Shown: positions 43,630 through 55,670, counted from the stretch's first letter. The stretch is DNA of 64,000 bases from Adiantum capillus-veneris (GCA_014529385.2 CM043944.1:85773884-85837883); one strand, 5' to 3'. Made by a program: numbers and translations. Notes: generated by a model not told the origin, from the sequence alone.

Positions 43630-44700
43630 TGATGGAAGCATTTTACCATCGACAATGGGTACCTAATCCACAAGGGGAGAGTTTGTGTACCGACGGACAC
43701 AGACATTCGGCGCCAAATTCTTTATGAATGTCAAGATAGTCCAAGTGTAGGGCACCCAGGGATTAGAAAAACTTATTCTCGTACAACGACAGTTTTACTG
43801 GCCAGGTCTACATGGCTTTGTTCAAGCTTATGTCTTGCATTGCCAAAAATGTCAAGTTAACAAGGCAGAGTACCTGAAAGCAGGAGGACTCTTACATCCT
43901 TTGGAGATTCCCAATGGAAAATGGGAAAGTATCTCTATGGATTTTATTATAGGTTTACCAACCACTATACGAGGTCATGACTCAGTATGGGTGGTCGTAG
44001 ACAGGTTGACTAAACTATGTAAGTTTATTCCGACCAAATCAATGGTTAAGACACCAAAACTAGCCAAGTTATTTGCGGACAATCTAGACAAACTGTATGG
44101 TTTGCCAAGTAACATTGTTAGTGACCGTGATCTCAAGTTTAACAGCCACTTTTGGAGAGTTATATTTAAACGATTGGGTACACAACCAAACCTCAGTACA
44201 GCTGATCATCCAGAAACGGATGGTCAAACGGAACGGGTTAACTAGGCGCTAGAGGATATGCTAAGAGCATACATCAACAAAAAACAGTCAGACTGGGAAG
44301 AATACTTACCTATTCTCGAGTTTGCCTACAACAGTTCTAAGCATGTCACAACAGGTTTTAGTCCTTTCATGCTCATGTACGGATTTCAACCTAGGTCACC
44401 AGGTTACGATGGGGTTGGCAACTGAAAAACTCCAACAGGTTAAGTATTTTCTCCAAGACCACATGGGTATGCTGAAACTTGCTCGTCAGAATGTCCAGCA
44501 AGCACTGGATCGGTATAAGAAATACGCTGATGAGAATTGTCGGCAAGTTACCTTCGAAAGAAGGGGAGGAAGTATTTTTATATGTGTCAGAACATTCAGA
44601 AAGTCTGAAAACTGGACCGACACCTAAATTATCTCCCCGCTATTGTGGGCCTTTCAAAATACTCAAGTGAGTCGATGATCGTGTCTACAAACTATTACTA
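43630..44700 (+). pseudogene. integrase of gypsy C
   Basis: The H-H part (43700-43830) is split by a frameshift; then HCQKCQVNKAEYLKAGGLLH. Catalytic core: WESISMDFIIGLPTTIRGHD (first Asp), PSNIVSDRDLKFNSHFWRVI (second Asp) and ADHPETDGQTERVN (Glu). A TAG at 44243-44245 follows, where relatives have Gln (VNQALEDMLR). The C-terminal part (SDWEEYLPILEFAYNSSKHV; ARQNVQQALDRYKKYADENC) is in frames 44322-44670. Confidence 0.9.
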
Positions 44701-44724
44701 CCTTCACATTCTCGCATTCATCCG

Positions 44725-44997
44725 GTGTTTCATGTAAGCCGTCTACGAAAGCGGTTACATGGGGACGACAATGTCATTGACCAACAGGTTTTGGGTGATT
44801 ACATTGAACCTCCTACCTTACTGCATGAACCTGAATGTGTTCTGTATTATCATGAGTTGCGTACACAACATCACGTACGACAACAAGCCTTAATCAAGTG
44901 GAAAGACCAATCTGAAGAAGGTGCCACTTGGGAAAACATTAGTGTTCTTAAGAAGAAGTTTCCCACTTTTGTTTTCGAGGATGAAAAATCTTCTTAA
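44725..44997 (+). pseudogene. integrase tail and chromodomain of gypsy C
   Basis: 90 residues. VFHVSRLRKRLHGDDNVIDQ is the GPY/F-type end; then a chromodomain, ECVLYYHELRTQHHVRQQAL, IKWKDQSEEGATWENISVLK. The V-L..R pattern, the LIKWK strand and the ATWE signature are intact. In chromoviruses this module binds modified histone H3 and guides integration. The stop TAA at 44995-44997 lies 11 bp before the 3' LTR. Confidence 0.9.
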
Positions 44998-45008
44998 GGG
45001 GGGAGTAA

Positions 45009-45179
45009 TGTTAGGACAAGGGTCCTGTAACCTAAGGACTAGGATGGTCATGGACTACGGCTAAGGGTGGGGCTAGACAGTGTGGACAGGGGATCTGTCT
45101 AGGGCAAGGGGTTAGGAGCCCGCCTATATAATGAGAGGTTGGGAGGAGGATCTCTGGTCTAGTTTCCCTAGTTTTTACA
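45009..45179 (+). repeat. 3' LTR of gypsy C
   Basis: 171 bp, same ends as the 5' LTR. The ten differences include changes at the GGGCAGGG/GGGTGGGG and GATCCCTC/GATCTGTC positions. The TATA-like CTATATAAT is kept. Confidence 0.95.
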
Positions 45180-46635
45180 TCCAATGAGTGAGTGTTGGGC
45201 ATATATGAAAAGGAGGTACTAGTTGTTCTACATGCCCTTGACACATGGAATCATTATCTTTTGGGGACTCCATTCATTCTACAAATGGATCACCAAAACG
45301 TAAAGTACTTCATGATGCAAACCAAGCTTTCTGACAAACAAATGAGGTGTGAAAATTTTCTTTCACAATTTAATTTTCATATTGCTCATATTACTGGCAA
45401 GCACAATCAAGTGGTTGATGCACTATCATGACAACCAAAAGTAAAAGCAGTGTCTATAGCAAATCACAATGATCTCTCCTCTATGATAGATGAGTATGCT
45501 ATCGACCCTGATTTTAAGGATACAATGTCAACTCTTGCATTAGGAAAGAAAGAAGAACCGTTCACCTTGTAGGTTGGTTATCTTCTCCATGGAAATAGGC
45601 TATGTGTTACTAACTCCCTTTGTGAGAAAGTAATGTATGAATCCCATGCTTCTTGCTATGCAGCATATAGGGATTCAACCTACTCTTTGGGGAGTAGAGA
45701 CATATTTCTATTGGCCTACCATGAAAGTGGACATACAAGAGTATGTTTCAAAATGTGTGGTATGCCAAAAGACAAAGTATGATAGAGGGAAGCAACGTGG
45801 GTTACTCTAGCCATTTCCAATTTCTAATTTTCCACGTGGGAGAGTATATCCGTAGATTTTATTTGGATTATCCAAGTCTATTCATGGGAATACGGAAATA
45901 TGGACAATAGTCAAAAGGTTTAGTAAGCAAACACACTTTATACCTGTCAAAAAGACTACTAAGGCACACCAAATGGAAACCCTCTCCATATCTTAGATTT
46001 TCAAACACCATGGATTTCCCACATTCATAGTTTCAGATAGAGATCCTAAAATGACGAGTAATTTTTGGAAAGGTCTGTTTGGAAATCTAGGTACAAGGTT
46101 AAATTTATCTTCATCCTATCACCTACAAGAATCTTTCTGAAAGATTAAGAAGGTTATATCCATCTCTCAACAAAGGCAAAAAGCTGCTGTTAACAAGTAC
46201 AGAAGGCCCTCAATATTCAAGGAAAATGATTGGGTCTTATTCAAGTTTCTCAAGGCTCGATTGAGGCAAACTATGAGCAAAAATCCTATGGGCCACCAAA
46301 AGTATTTTGCTAAGCTAGCAAAAAGATACTATGGTCCTTTTCAAATCCTAAAACCCATCAATGACATGACCTATCAACTAAAGTTACCCAATCATTGGCT
46401 CATACAAAATTATTTTCATGTGAGCCTACCCCTCAAAGATCAAAAAACAAGAAGAGGTGCTACAACCCGAAGCTATCCTTTGACATGAAGACAAGGTGCT
46501 ACAACATGGTAATATTATCCAATGATATCTTATTAAATGCAAAAATTATCCTTTTGAAGATGCTAGATGGATGCAAGGAACACAACTTAAGGATATTATG
46601 AACCTTGTCAATGATTACAATGCTACATTAGAGTA
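45180..46635 (+). pseudogene. RNase H end, integrase and chromodomain-like end of gypsy B
   Basis: Resumes with IYEKEVLVVLHALDTWNHYL, LSQFNFHIAHITGKHNQVVD. Integrase pieces follow in several frames (YISKCVVCQ-like block near 45750, SDRDPKMTSNFWKGL near 46040). At about 46127 sequence matching gypsy A upstream of its Asp-Glu region jumps to CTACAAGAATC, which in A lies well downstream. So about 150 codons including the catalytic Glu are deleted, with ACC shared at the joint. The end reads [20 protein letters not shown] and a chromodomain-like segment, ending TAA at 46633-46635. Confidence 0.8.
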
Positions 46636-47260
46636 AGAAAATGTAAATTCTATTTAAATGATTTAATGTTTTTTGTCTTATAAGACTACTTTTCTTTTTA
46701 TTGTGCACAAATTTAAGTAGTATGCATGCTTAGAGTCATGTTTGTGATGGTGACGTCTCTCAAACACCAAGTCGAATTTGTCACTCTACTTTGGAACTAT
46801 GATATGGACTAAAGAGCAGACATGCTTGCGGCAACCGAGTCTCCCAGGCACCAAATGTACTAGCCATCCATTCTGGAACGATGTCATAGGGTAAAAAGGG
46901 ATCCTCTACCCGCTAAGAAACATAGACTAATGAATAAGACTTTTACCTTCTCTACCTCATAGTCGAGGATGCCTATCATTTCAAGGGAGAGGTAATGCCA
47001 TAAAATCTAATATCTAGCTTTAAGAAAATGATATTATCATGTTAAACTAATCATTTAATATGGCATGGTAAAAGGGGAACAAGAGCTAGAACATAGAAAT
47101 GTGTTGTTAGACCTAGCTCGGCACGAGGCCAAAATGAGAGATGGTTACATCTTGACAAGGGCTCAAAAGGAGACGGTGTACTGACGAACAATGTGTAAAT
47201 AATGGAGCTTAAAAGACCTTAGGGTTAGCTTCATTAAAGACCCCCAAAGGTTAGTATTTA
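46636..47260 (+). repeat. 3' untranslated region and start of the 3' LTR of gypsy B
   Basis: Matches gypsy A 25705-26290 through GTAGTATGCATGCTTAGA, CAGACATGCTTGCG and GCTTAAAAGACC, with the match fading near 47260. No gene. The LTR start cannot be placed exactly, but a purine-rich stretch AAAAGGGGAACAAGAG at about 47071 may be the polypurine tract. Confidence 0.6.
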
Positions 47261-48650
47261 AATTCCTTACACCTAAGGGTAAATTAGGCATGTGCTTGAG
47301 GTGCTTGTCGTGCTTGAGCCAAAATATCCATTTCATAAGGTATTTGTCTACAATATCTAATGTAACCTATGTACCAAAATAGACTGTGAACTCCATGTAT
47401 CTACATATTAACAAGAGCTACCAATATCCAAGTGTCAGCGAGATGAAACCTCATGTGAAGCAGTTAGCCAGGTATATCTACTTGATTTTATAATCTTGAT
47501 CCAAAACATTTCCTCCTCAAAAAGCTTTTAAATTTCAATCCCCCAAAAAATCTATTTGCAGCTCAAAAACTCATGAAATTTTGATCCACAAAGAATGTAA
47601 CTTCTATGTCAAAGAAAAATAGTATTTACGATCCAAAAAATCACTTTAAACTACTGAACCATAACTTATTTATAAATCTGAATCCTTTTAGTTTCTATTG
47701 TTGAATCCTCAAGACTGCTCATAATAAGGTGAAATTTTTCAAATATACCATTGGGTAAACATTAAGTATAAAGCATTGTACCTTGCTATTCCCAATATAT
47801 AGACGAGATCCTGTGTCAAGGGGTTTCAACCAAATTTAAAAGTAAATTGATACTTTTTGTTAAATCTATGTGTCATAACAATGTGCTGCAGTCGATCCCC
47901 CCATGCACCATGCTCAATACCAGGTTCTTCCAAAATTACCATAAAGTTTACTTTGAGATTGAAAGCAAATTGATAACTAGAATCATTCTATGAATATGTG
48001 TAGCCTAACAAGTATTACTTTACCAAGGAGGATGACATTTATCAAGTTGCTTAGCCTGTATCAATCCAAATGCATCACTACTGGAATTTTTGAGTCCAAT
48101 GAGCCAAATGCTTATAAAAATAATCGTGCAAAACAAAGAACTTTTCATTCAAAAACCTATTTAAAAGTCTGGTTGTATTGAGTAGGTGCAGATGCACCTC
48201 ATGTATGATCGTAATCAGCAAGCCTAAGGTTTGAAAGGTAGACTTATGCCAACCATCTCCAACCATCAATCTCCAAATAGTAAAAGTTGTGTATCCAATC
48301 ATATCCAATATTGAGTTGAGTAGTAGTTCTATGTGTACACTATGTACTATTTGTGCTGCTTCGATATTTGCCTTCCCAGCTATGCAGATGCCAGAAGGTG
48401 GGTTAGCATGCTAAAGAAGTAGATCATTACCAAAGATTATTTCATGTACAAACCCTTGTATGTGTGTGTGTGTGAAAGCATATAGGAGGAGCTTGAAATT
48501 GTACAATCCATTTAGTAGTGTATAGGAAGCGTGTTGATCCTACATTGACATTACAAAGGTTTGTGTGTTTGTGTTTGCACGCACACATGTGTGTGTGTGG
48601 AGGTACTAAGTAAAACCTTTGGAAAGTAAGGAGCAATCCCAAAACTTACA
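47261..48650. other. non-coding, AT-rich stretch
   Basis: I see no gene, domain or terminal repeat here. ORFs are short and lack motifs. A GT run lies at about 48459-48474. Confidence 0.5.
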
Positions 48651-48653
48651 CAA

Positions 48654-49085
48654 TCAAATAAAGCCAAGGGGATACATGTGCATGAGTGTGTGTGTGTGTG
48701 TGTGTGTGTGGAGCCAGGGTAAGCAAGTGCGTAATTGATGAGGTTAGAAGGGAATTGGAGATCCAAATGGGGCATGGAATTGAAGGAGATACAAAGTATA
48801 CAAATAAAGCCAAGGGGATACATGCATACATGTGCATGAGCCTGTGTGTGTGTGTGTGTGTGTGTAGCCAGGGTAAGCAAGTGCGTAATCGATGAGGTTG
48901 CAAGGGAGCTAGAGATCCAAATGGGGCATGGAATTGAAGGAGATACAGAGTATACAAATGTGGATGAGCCTGTGTGTGGAGCCACGGTAAGCAAGTGCGT
49001 AATTTGAGGTTGTAAGGGAGATGGAGATCCAAATGGGGCATTGAATCGAAGGAGATATAGAGTATACAAATGTAGAGACGATAGG
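48654..49085. repeat. minisatellite, three units of about 150-180 bp, each with a GT run
   Basis: Three consecutive units share AGCCAGGGTAAGCAAGTGCG, GAGATCCAAATGGGGCATGG and GAAGGAGATA--GAGTATACAA. GT runs of 10-12 copies lie at 48689-48710 and 48845-48866; the third unit has only a short run. ORFs rich in His-Thr on the minus strand are translations of these repeats. Confidence 0.85.
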
Positions 49086-50739
49086 GAAAACCACCAAAAT
49101 ATGCATGAGGGTCAGCAGATGCATGAGCATATATGTGCAAGTGTTTGTGAGTCCATGCATTCTAGTGTGTGTGTGTGTGTGTATAGGTGCACGCCATTAC
49201 CAAGAACAAAGGTAAGTATAACCTGCCAAACTCATTGTGGTAGGTAAGTTTCCTGTAGCACTAGATACCAAGGGAGATTTACATTGCCTCCTTTATTCAT
49301 TTGTTTAAAAAAGGTTAGAACATGTGACTTTAAGGTCCTATGGGGCGTGTAGTTGGGTGAGTGGACTGGCATTAATGGAAACTCAATATTGGATATATTT
49401 TTAGGTAAACTTTCCAAAGTTAATTAATACCCACATGGGACCAATCCATTACCCATTAGGGCACCAACCACGGCTATGATCATGACCATCAAAATGATCG
49501 GTCAGAGAGATAGAGAGATCTTTAACTTAAATATGTATGAAGGGTAACTAAGGAGATAGCCTATCCAAGCAGGACACTTCCCTTCATTTCAATATATCCA
49601 CGGAAAAAAATATCCAAAATTCCTGTTCATCAACTTCAACAGTGTGTGCATGTGCATGTGCACGTGTACGTGTAGGGAGCACCGCAACTGACGAGATCAC
49701 GGTTCTTCACCCGCAGCCATGTAAAGAAGCTCCCGTTTGATGTCAGCTACAGCTCCTCTGCGAGCCAGTAGGTGAGAGTGCACTCCGTCTTGCTCCCCCA
49801 CCTCGTACAAGTAGCATTTGTTCCTACCTCTGCCTGATACATTGCTGAAATGGAGTGTGGTAAGATCAGGGGGCCATCTACGAAATTGTGAAGGTTTGCC
49901 AGATGTTGTCTTGGGCTTCACCTTATAACACTAACATGCTGTCATAATGCGAGACCCCTCTACTAATGACATCAAGATCATCAAGATGTAGGGTACTTTG
50001 GATGCTTTTTGACGTCTCAAAGATCAAATGTTTCATGCGATCAATCCATGGCAGAGGTCTGTTCTAGTGCTACTACTGAAACAGAAGATATCAAAATTTC
50101 AATCCATGATCAATTGGCCTAATCTGGAGTCGAATCACCAATTAGGTGGCACACCAAGTCGTTAATCCTCGTGGCGATAATTGCAGAGCTCACAAAAGAC
50201 CAGCGCGCGCTGCTTTGTCATTTGTCAGAAAAAAACGATGTGGGTAGATGTAGTGAATTTTTGTGCGTCTTACGATTCCACTTGCACCTGATCCCACTTC
50301 TAAACAACCGGATTCTTGGGGCAGCTATCTCTTCTAAACAACCGGATTCCGGCTTTGATGTTCAGAACCACATGTATGTTGGGGAGGCAATCGAACAACC
50401 AAACACTAATCATCAATTTCATAAAGCTGGTCGTATGCGCTCTTGGCAGCCCACAAACCATCCACTCAAGCAAATTCTTGGAGTTGAATGGGAAGTCCAG
50501 TGTTCTGTAGTTGACCCATGTTTTGAAGGAAGCTATAGTTTTGTGACACTAATCATGCAAGGTCTCATCATCATGAGCTTTCACTATCGTAGCACTTGCA
50601 TCCAATGGAGTACTTTGCCCAATAATTAATTACCATCACTTGCTTTGGCTGGACCTAGGGCCAGTGCCCACGGTTCCATCGAGGAGAAAACCCCAATGAC
50701 ATGACTGCTCTTGGTAGCTCTCATGAGGTGTCATTCTAC
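49086..50739. other. stretch without supported genes
   Basis: Two modest ORFs (49697-49921 minus, 74 residues; 50171-50629 plus, 152 residues) have no motif I can support and no clear splice or promoter context. No terminal repeats found. Alternating purine-pyrimidine GTGCATGTGCATGTGCACGT occurs at about 49645-49668. Confidence 0.45.
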
Positions 50740-50804
50740 CCATTTGTGTATCAAAGGGGGTGCGGAGGATTGCACGAGCGATGAACAACAAATAGGGAGC
50801 TTCC

Positions 50805-50855
<51 letters not shown>

Positions 50856-51021
50856 ATTTTTGCCATAGAAGAAGCTCCATTGGGCTCCATTGGAACTCCC
50901 CCATGCCTTGAAAGGCATGGTGAGAGGGTAGCACACGCTTCCCTCTCACCATGCCTTCCAAGGCATGGGGGAGCTCCAATGGAGCCCCAAATGAAGCTCC
51001 TCCATGGCTTGAAAGGCATGG
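50740..51021. repeat. dispersed repeat with GT run and 45-bp inverted repeat
   Basis: ATCAAAGGGGG, GCGATGAACAACAA and a GT run (50809-50854) are followed by an inverted repeat. The left arm, about 50884-50928, begins GCTCCATTGGAACTCCCCCA; the right arm, about 50941-50985, is its reverse complement with two mismatches; the loop is about 12 nt. Related blocks recur at 55896-56310. Copia D is inserted at the right edge (catgg). Confidence 0.7.
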
Positions 51022-51213
51022 TGTTGGGGTATAAAGCTCAATGTGGTCGTCCAGGTAAGTGGGCGGGCCGCCAGGTATGTACACATATTCTTTTGTAAAA
51101 ACCTAATAAGAACTCACTATGCTCTACACATTACAGTAGAGCGAGTTCACCATATCGTCGTGCTCTTCTTCTCGCACTCTCTCTCGCGTCGCACTTCCGC
51201 TCCTACTCCTTCA
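51022..51213 (+). repeat. 5' LTR of copia D
   Basis: Begins TGTTGGGGTATAAAGCTC, ends CTCCTTCA. The TATAAAG at position 9-15 of the LTR is part of the conserved end. Differences from the 3' LTR are at 51038, 51050 and 51202 or close to these positions. Confidence 0.96.
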
Positions 51214-51598
51214 ACTGGTATCAGAGCTCAGATCGAGGCTTGGGGCAGCACTGCAGGAGGCTAGAGTCACCAACTCAGATTGGAGTGAAATTCGACAGGC
51301 AAAGACACGGCCCCAAATCTTGTGGGAGAACTCGTAGGGCTAGGTGTGCTCAGAATTTCATTATGAGGTCATCTCGGTCACCGTTCGGCTTCGACAAAGT
51401 TCTGCGCAGGCCATTTTCGACTACGTGGTCTCGGCGGGTGCAGTTCCGACTCTGCAAATTTGGGGTTTTCGGCCTACGACTGCAGAATCTGAAGCTTTTT
51501 TGGTTCATTTGACAGGTTGATATTGGTTCAGAGGTCAGTTTACAAGGGAAACTCTGCCGAATTTTTCTCAGGAAAGTAAACCACTGTGAAGCGTAGCT

Positions 51599-52798
51599 AT
51601 GGCTGGATCACCGGACACTGCTCTTTACAATATCAAGAAGCTGGATGGAACCAATTTCCCATTGTGGAAGAAGCAGATTTGGCACGTGTTGGTACAAAAG
51701 AAGCAGATAAAACCTATAAAGCTCAAGGGGATAAAACCAGAAGATATGGACGAAGATGAATGGAGCGAAATGGATGAATTGGCACTTTCTACCATTATGC
51801 TGACTTTGGAAGAAAGCGTTTACTTCAATGTAACAGACGAGATGTCGGCTTATCAAGCATGGTTAAAGCTGAGTGATCTTTATGAGAAGCAGAGTGTAGC
51901 TTCACAGGTATACTGGCTTAAGAAGCTGTTTGATTTGAAGATGAAAGAAGGGACACCTATGTCCAATCATCTGAATGAATTCAACACAATCTACAGTCAG
52001 TTGTCAGCTCAAGGTGTCAAGTTTGATGAACATGTTAGAGCTATGTTCCTGTTGATCACATTGCCGGAAAGTTGGGACACTTTTCGCACAGCTTTGAGTA
52101 ATTCTGCACCTCCAGATGGTTTGAACATAGCAGGTGTAGAAGGAAGTCTGCTTACTGAAGAAACCAATAGAAAGACAATGGACAAAGGCAAAGGAACAGC
52201 CTTAGTTGTCAGGGGAAGGACCAAAGAAAAGTACAAAGGTGGAAAGAGGAATCAGTCTCGTAGCAAGTCCCGCAGTGCTAAAGGAAAGAGTGACATAGAA
52301 TGCTACCATTGTGGCAAGAAGGGTCACATGAAAAGAGACTGCAGAGAATGGAAAGCAGAAAAAGGCAAAGAGAAAGGTGAAGACCATGGTGAGAAGAACA
52401 ACTCCTCAGTGAAGATTCAAGAAATAAATGTGACAAACACTGTTGCAGACGATGACAGTCTAGTGTCAGGAGACATCTACTTCTTGAAGAATACAATGGA
52501 CTCAGCTCTTCTTACAACATCTGATGGAAATGCACTGAGTGACTGCATTATAGACTCAAGGGCATCACTTCATGTGTCTCCAAACAAGGAGTGGTTTATC
52601 TCTTATGTGACCACTAAAGATCATGTTCGGCTAGGCAATGGGCAGACATGTGAGATCTTAGGTGTTGGAGATGTTCAATTGAAGTTTCAGAATTTCTCTT
52701 CTTTCACGCTGAAGAATGTGAGACATGTTCCCACAATTACAAAGAGCTTGATCAGCACAGGTTTACTTGATGCTGGTGGCTACGTCACCACTTTTTGA
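51599..52798 (+). pseudogene. Gag and protease of copia D
   Basis: ATG 51599 (MAGSPDTALYNIKKLDGTNF). Gag residues 1-200 are of the UBN2 type (FPLWKKQIWHVLVQKKQIKP; MSNHLNEFNTIYSQLSAQGV). The basic stretch RNQSRSKSRSAKGK precedes the knuckle CYHCGKKGHMKRDC. Protease: DCIIDSRASLHVSPNKEWFI, where catalytic DSG has become DSR (a G-to-A change), which should kill it. The TGA at 52796-52798 is in frame with the next ORF; related elements read through here, so an Arg (CGA) or Gly codon was lost. Confidence 0.95.
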
Positions 52799-54466
52799 CA
52801 GAACATGTGGAAGATATCCAAGGGTTCTATGACAGTAGCACATAGAGTAAAGTCTGGAGGACTTTACATGATTTATGTATCAAATGTCTCTAAAAATGTA
52901 ATCAATGTAACCGAGCATCCGAACGTTTCTTTGTGGCATAGCCGGTTAGGACATATGTCCAAGAAGGGAATGGAAATCTTGTCTCGTTCTGGTTATTTGC
53001 CTCGCTTTTCATTTAATGATTTTGAATTCTGTGAACATTGTCTGTATGGTAAGCAAACAGAGCAGCCACATAAGCATAGAAGCAGTAGAAGAGATACACA
53101 GTTGGCACTTGTTCATAGTGATTTGTGTGGACCTATGCCTAACCTATCTCTAGGGGGAGCTTCTTACTTTATGACATTTATAGATGATTACTCGAGGAAA
53201 GTATGGGTTTACTTTCTCAAGCACAAGGATGAAGCGTTTAGTGTTTTCAAAAAGTTTGTGACACTTGTGGAGAATCAGAGTGGCAAGAAGCTTAAATGCT
53301 TACGCATTGACAATGGTCGAGAGTATGTTTCAAAGGCCTTTCAGGACTTTTGTGAGTCAAAAGGTATAAAACGTGAACTTACTGCTCCTTACAATCCTCC
53401 TCAAAATGGTGTTGCTGAGAGGATGAATAGGACCATACAAGAGAAGGTCAGAAGTATGTTGTCTAATGCACAGCTGCCAAATGGGTTTTGGGCTGAAGCT
53501 CTATCAACAGCTGTTCATCTTGTAAATAGATCTCCTAGCAAGGTTTTGCAGAAGGATTCAGTGCCAGAGATGGTATGGTCAGGCAAGGTGCCCTCATACA
53601 AGCATCTCAAAGTCTTTGGCTATGAGGCATATATTCATGTTGCAAAGGAATTTAGGAACAAACTTGAGCCAAAGAGTAGAAAGTGCATCTTTCTAGGCTA
53701 TGGTAATTTTGGTGAGATGGGGTACAGACTTTGGGATCCCGAATCCAGAAAGGTTGTCCGCAGCAATGATGTTCACTTTAATGAATCCAAATATCATTCT
53801 AAACCAGAGAGGGACGTTGAGGAGATTAGAAGAGTTGTCTTCCAAGAAGATGGACCTGCACGTGCAAGACAAAATGTCAGGGCTCAAGAGGAGCAAGGAC
53901 AGGATAGAGTGGAACCACACGTTGTGGCTGAGCCTGAGCCACCTATTGTGCGTAGATCTGGATGTGTCACGCGACCTCCTGATAGGTTTGTTCCATCTAT
54001 GAACTATGTCATGTTGACTGATTGCAATGAGCCTTCATGTTACAAGGAAGCAGTGCAAATGAAGGACTCCAGGAATTGGCAATTGGCCATGCAGTTAGAG
54101 ATGACAGCTCTGCATAAAAACCAGACATGGAAGCTAGTTAAATTACCACGGGGCAAAAAGGCTCTACCCTGTAAATGGGTTTACAGGTATAAGATCACCG
54201 CTCATGATAGTCAGCCAAAGTACAAAGCAAGGCTTGTTGCCAAGGACTTTAAGCAAGAACAAGGCATTGACTTTGATGAAGTCTTCTCTCCGGTGGTCAA
54301 GATGACTACATTGAGATGCTTTCTTGCATTGGTTGCCATATTAGATTTGGTGTTGCACCAAATGGATGTCAAGATAACGTTCTTGCATGGTGATTTAGAT
54401 GTGGAAATTTACATGCAGCAGCCAGAAGGGTTTGTTGAGAAAGGCAAGGAAGATTGGGTATGCTAG
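52799..54466 (+). pseudogene. integrase and RT start of copia D
   Basis: Begins MWKISKGSMTVAHRVKSGGL. Zinc site: HSRLGHMSKKGMEIL and CEHCLYGKQTEQPH. Core: LVHSDLCGPMPNLSLGG (Asp), CLRIDNGREYVSKAFQ (Asp), PPQNGVAERMNRTIQ (Glu), all intact. Then CIFLGYGNFGEMGYRLWDPE. RT: QLEMTALHKNQTWKLVKLPR, ARLVAKDFKQEQGIDFDEVF, HQMDVKITFLHGDLDVEIYM (catalytic Asp). Ends with TAG at 54464-54466 (WVC-stop-LLKSLYGLKQ) in the same frame as the next piece. Confidence 0.95.
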
Positions 54467-55581
54467 TTGTTAAAGAGTCTTTATGGCTTAAAACAATCAC
54501 CGAGGGCATGGTACCATAAATTCCACAAGTTTATGCTTTCTCAAGGCTACAAACGTAGCGAGTTCGATCACTGTCTATATACAAAGAAGGCTAAGGATGG
54601 CAGTTGGCTGATCCTTATTTTGTATGTGGATGACATGTTGATTGCTGGCAAGCACTTGGAAGAAATTTCAGCTTTGAAGTCAAAGATGGCAAAATCGTTT
54701 GACATGAAAGACATGGGTGAGGCAAGTCATATACTTGGTATGCGCATTGAGAGAGACAGATCAAAGAAGTTGATTTGGTTATCTCAAACAGAGTATATTG
54801 ACAAGGTTTTGCAACGTTTCAATATGGAGAAGGGAAAGGCATTGAGTGTTCCATTGCCACCATATGTGAAACTTAGCAAACAAGATTGTCCTGTGTCTGA
54901 GGAAGAACAGGCTGAAATGGATAAGATTCCATATGCGTCTGCAGTGGGTAGTTTGATGTATGCAATGATTGCTACTCGCCCAGACATTGCATTTGCAGTG
55001 GGAGTAGTAAGTCGATACATGTCAAACCCAGGCAAGAAACATTGGGAGGCAGTGAAAGGAATATTGAGATACCTGAAAGCTACAAAGAGTATGCGTATAT
55101 GCTATGGGAGTCACGAGCTAAGTGTAAAGGGTTTTACAGACTCAGATTATGCAGGTGACTTAGACAACCGAAGGTCTACGTCAGGGTATGTCTTTACATT
55201 GGCTGGTGGAGCAGTATCATGGCGTTCTAGATTACAAGATTGTGTTACTCAGTCTACTACAGAGGCTGAATATGTTGCAGCATCAGAGGCATGCAAAGAA
55301 TCAATTTGGCTTAATCGACTAGTAACAATTTGGGAATCAAAGAAGAGATGCCTGTGTTATATTGTGATAGTCAAAGTGCTATACAATTGGCTCGCAATCC
55401 AGTTTATCACTCAAAGACAAAGCATGTGGATGTGAAGTATCATTTCATCAAGGAAATTCTCGAGGATAAGCAACTTCAGCTTGTCAAAGTTCACACCACA
55501 GAAAATCCTGCTGATCTACTTACAAAAGGACTTCCCTCAGAGAGCTTTGCGCATTTTCGCAAGCAGTTAGGTGTAGGGTAG
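54467..55581 (+). pseudogene. RT end and RNase H of copia D
   Basis: LKSLYGLKQSPRAWYHKFHK, ILILYVDDMLIAGKHLEEIS (intact YVDD), ATRPDIAFAVGVVSRYMSNP, then RNase H with GFTDSDYAGDLDNRRSTSGY and STTEAEYVAASEACKESIWL. A one-base deletion near 55329 shifts the frame; the protein continues at 55330 as GIKEEMPVLYCDSQSAIQLA and ends ENPADLLTKGLPSESFAHFR, stop TAG 55579-55581. Confidence 0.95.
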
Positions 55582-55670
55582 TACATCACTTCTCTACATC
55601 TCTTGTATATTAGCTTGTATAGTAGCTTCTCTCACACTTAAAGTACCACATTGGACTTTAAGTGGGAGGT

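Larger units (their letters stand above)
39037..45179 (+). mobile_element. Ty3/gypsy chromovirus element C, complete with 171-bp LTRs
   Basis: LTRs 39037-39207 and 45009-45179 both begin TGTTAGGACAAGGGTCC and end TTACA, with 10 differences in 171 positions (about 94% identity). Target duplication tccaa at 39032-39036 and 45180-45184. The primer site CTGGTATCAGAGC (initiator-Met type) starts at 39208; the polypurine tract AAGGGGGGAGTAA lies just before 45009. Order gag-protease-RT-RNase H-integrase-chromodomain. Five or more in-frame stops. It lies within the RNase H gene of gypsy B. Confidence 0.95.
35041..47260 (+). mobile_element. Ty3/gypsy element B (sister of gypsy A), split by a MITE and by gypsy C
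   Basis: Gypsy B and gypsy A share gag, pol and 3' untranslated sequence along their length, with the same order and strand. B occupies 35041-39036 and 45180-about 47260. The left end keeps only the last 230 bp or so of an LTR (35066-35290). At the right, similarity to A fades near 47260, soon after the LTR would begin. Interruptions: a MITE at 38294-38557 and gypsy C at 39037-45179 (TSD tccaa). B helps show which stops in A are new, and the reverse. Confidence 0.85.

Noticed and set aside
49697-49921. Minus-strand 74-residue ORF with EVGEQDGVHSHLLARRGAVA, vaguely like an ABC-transporter tail
   Set aside because: Too short, no Walker or signature motif, no neighbours supporting it.
50171-50629. 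Plus-strand ORF of 152 residues
   Set aside because: No recognisable domain and no splice or promoter support; could not be told from chance.
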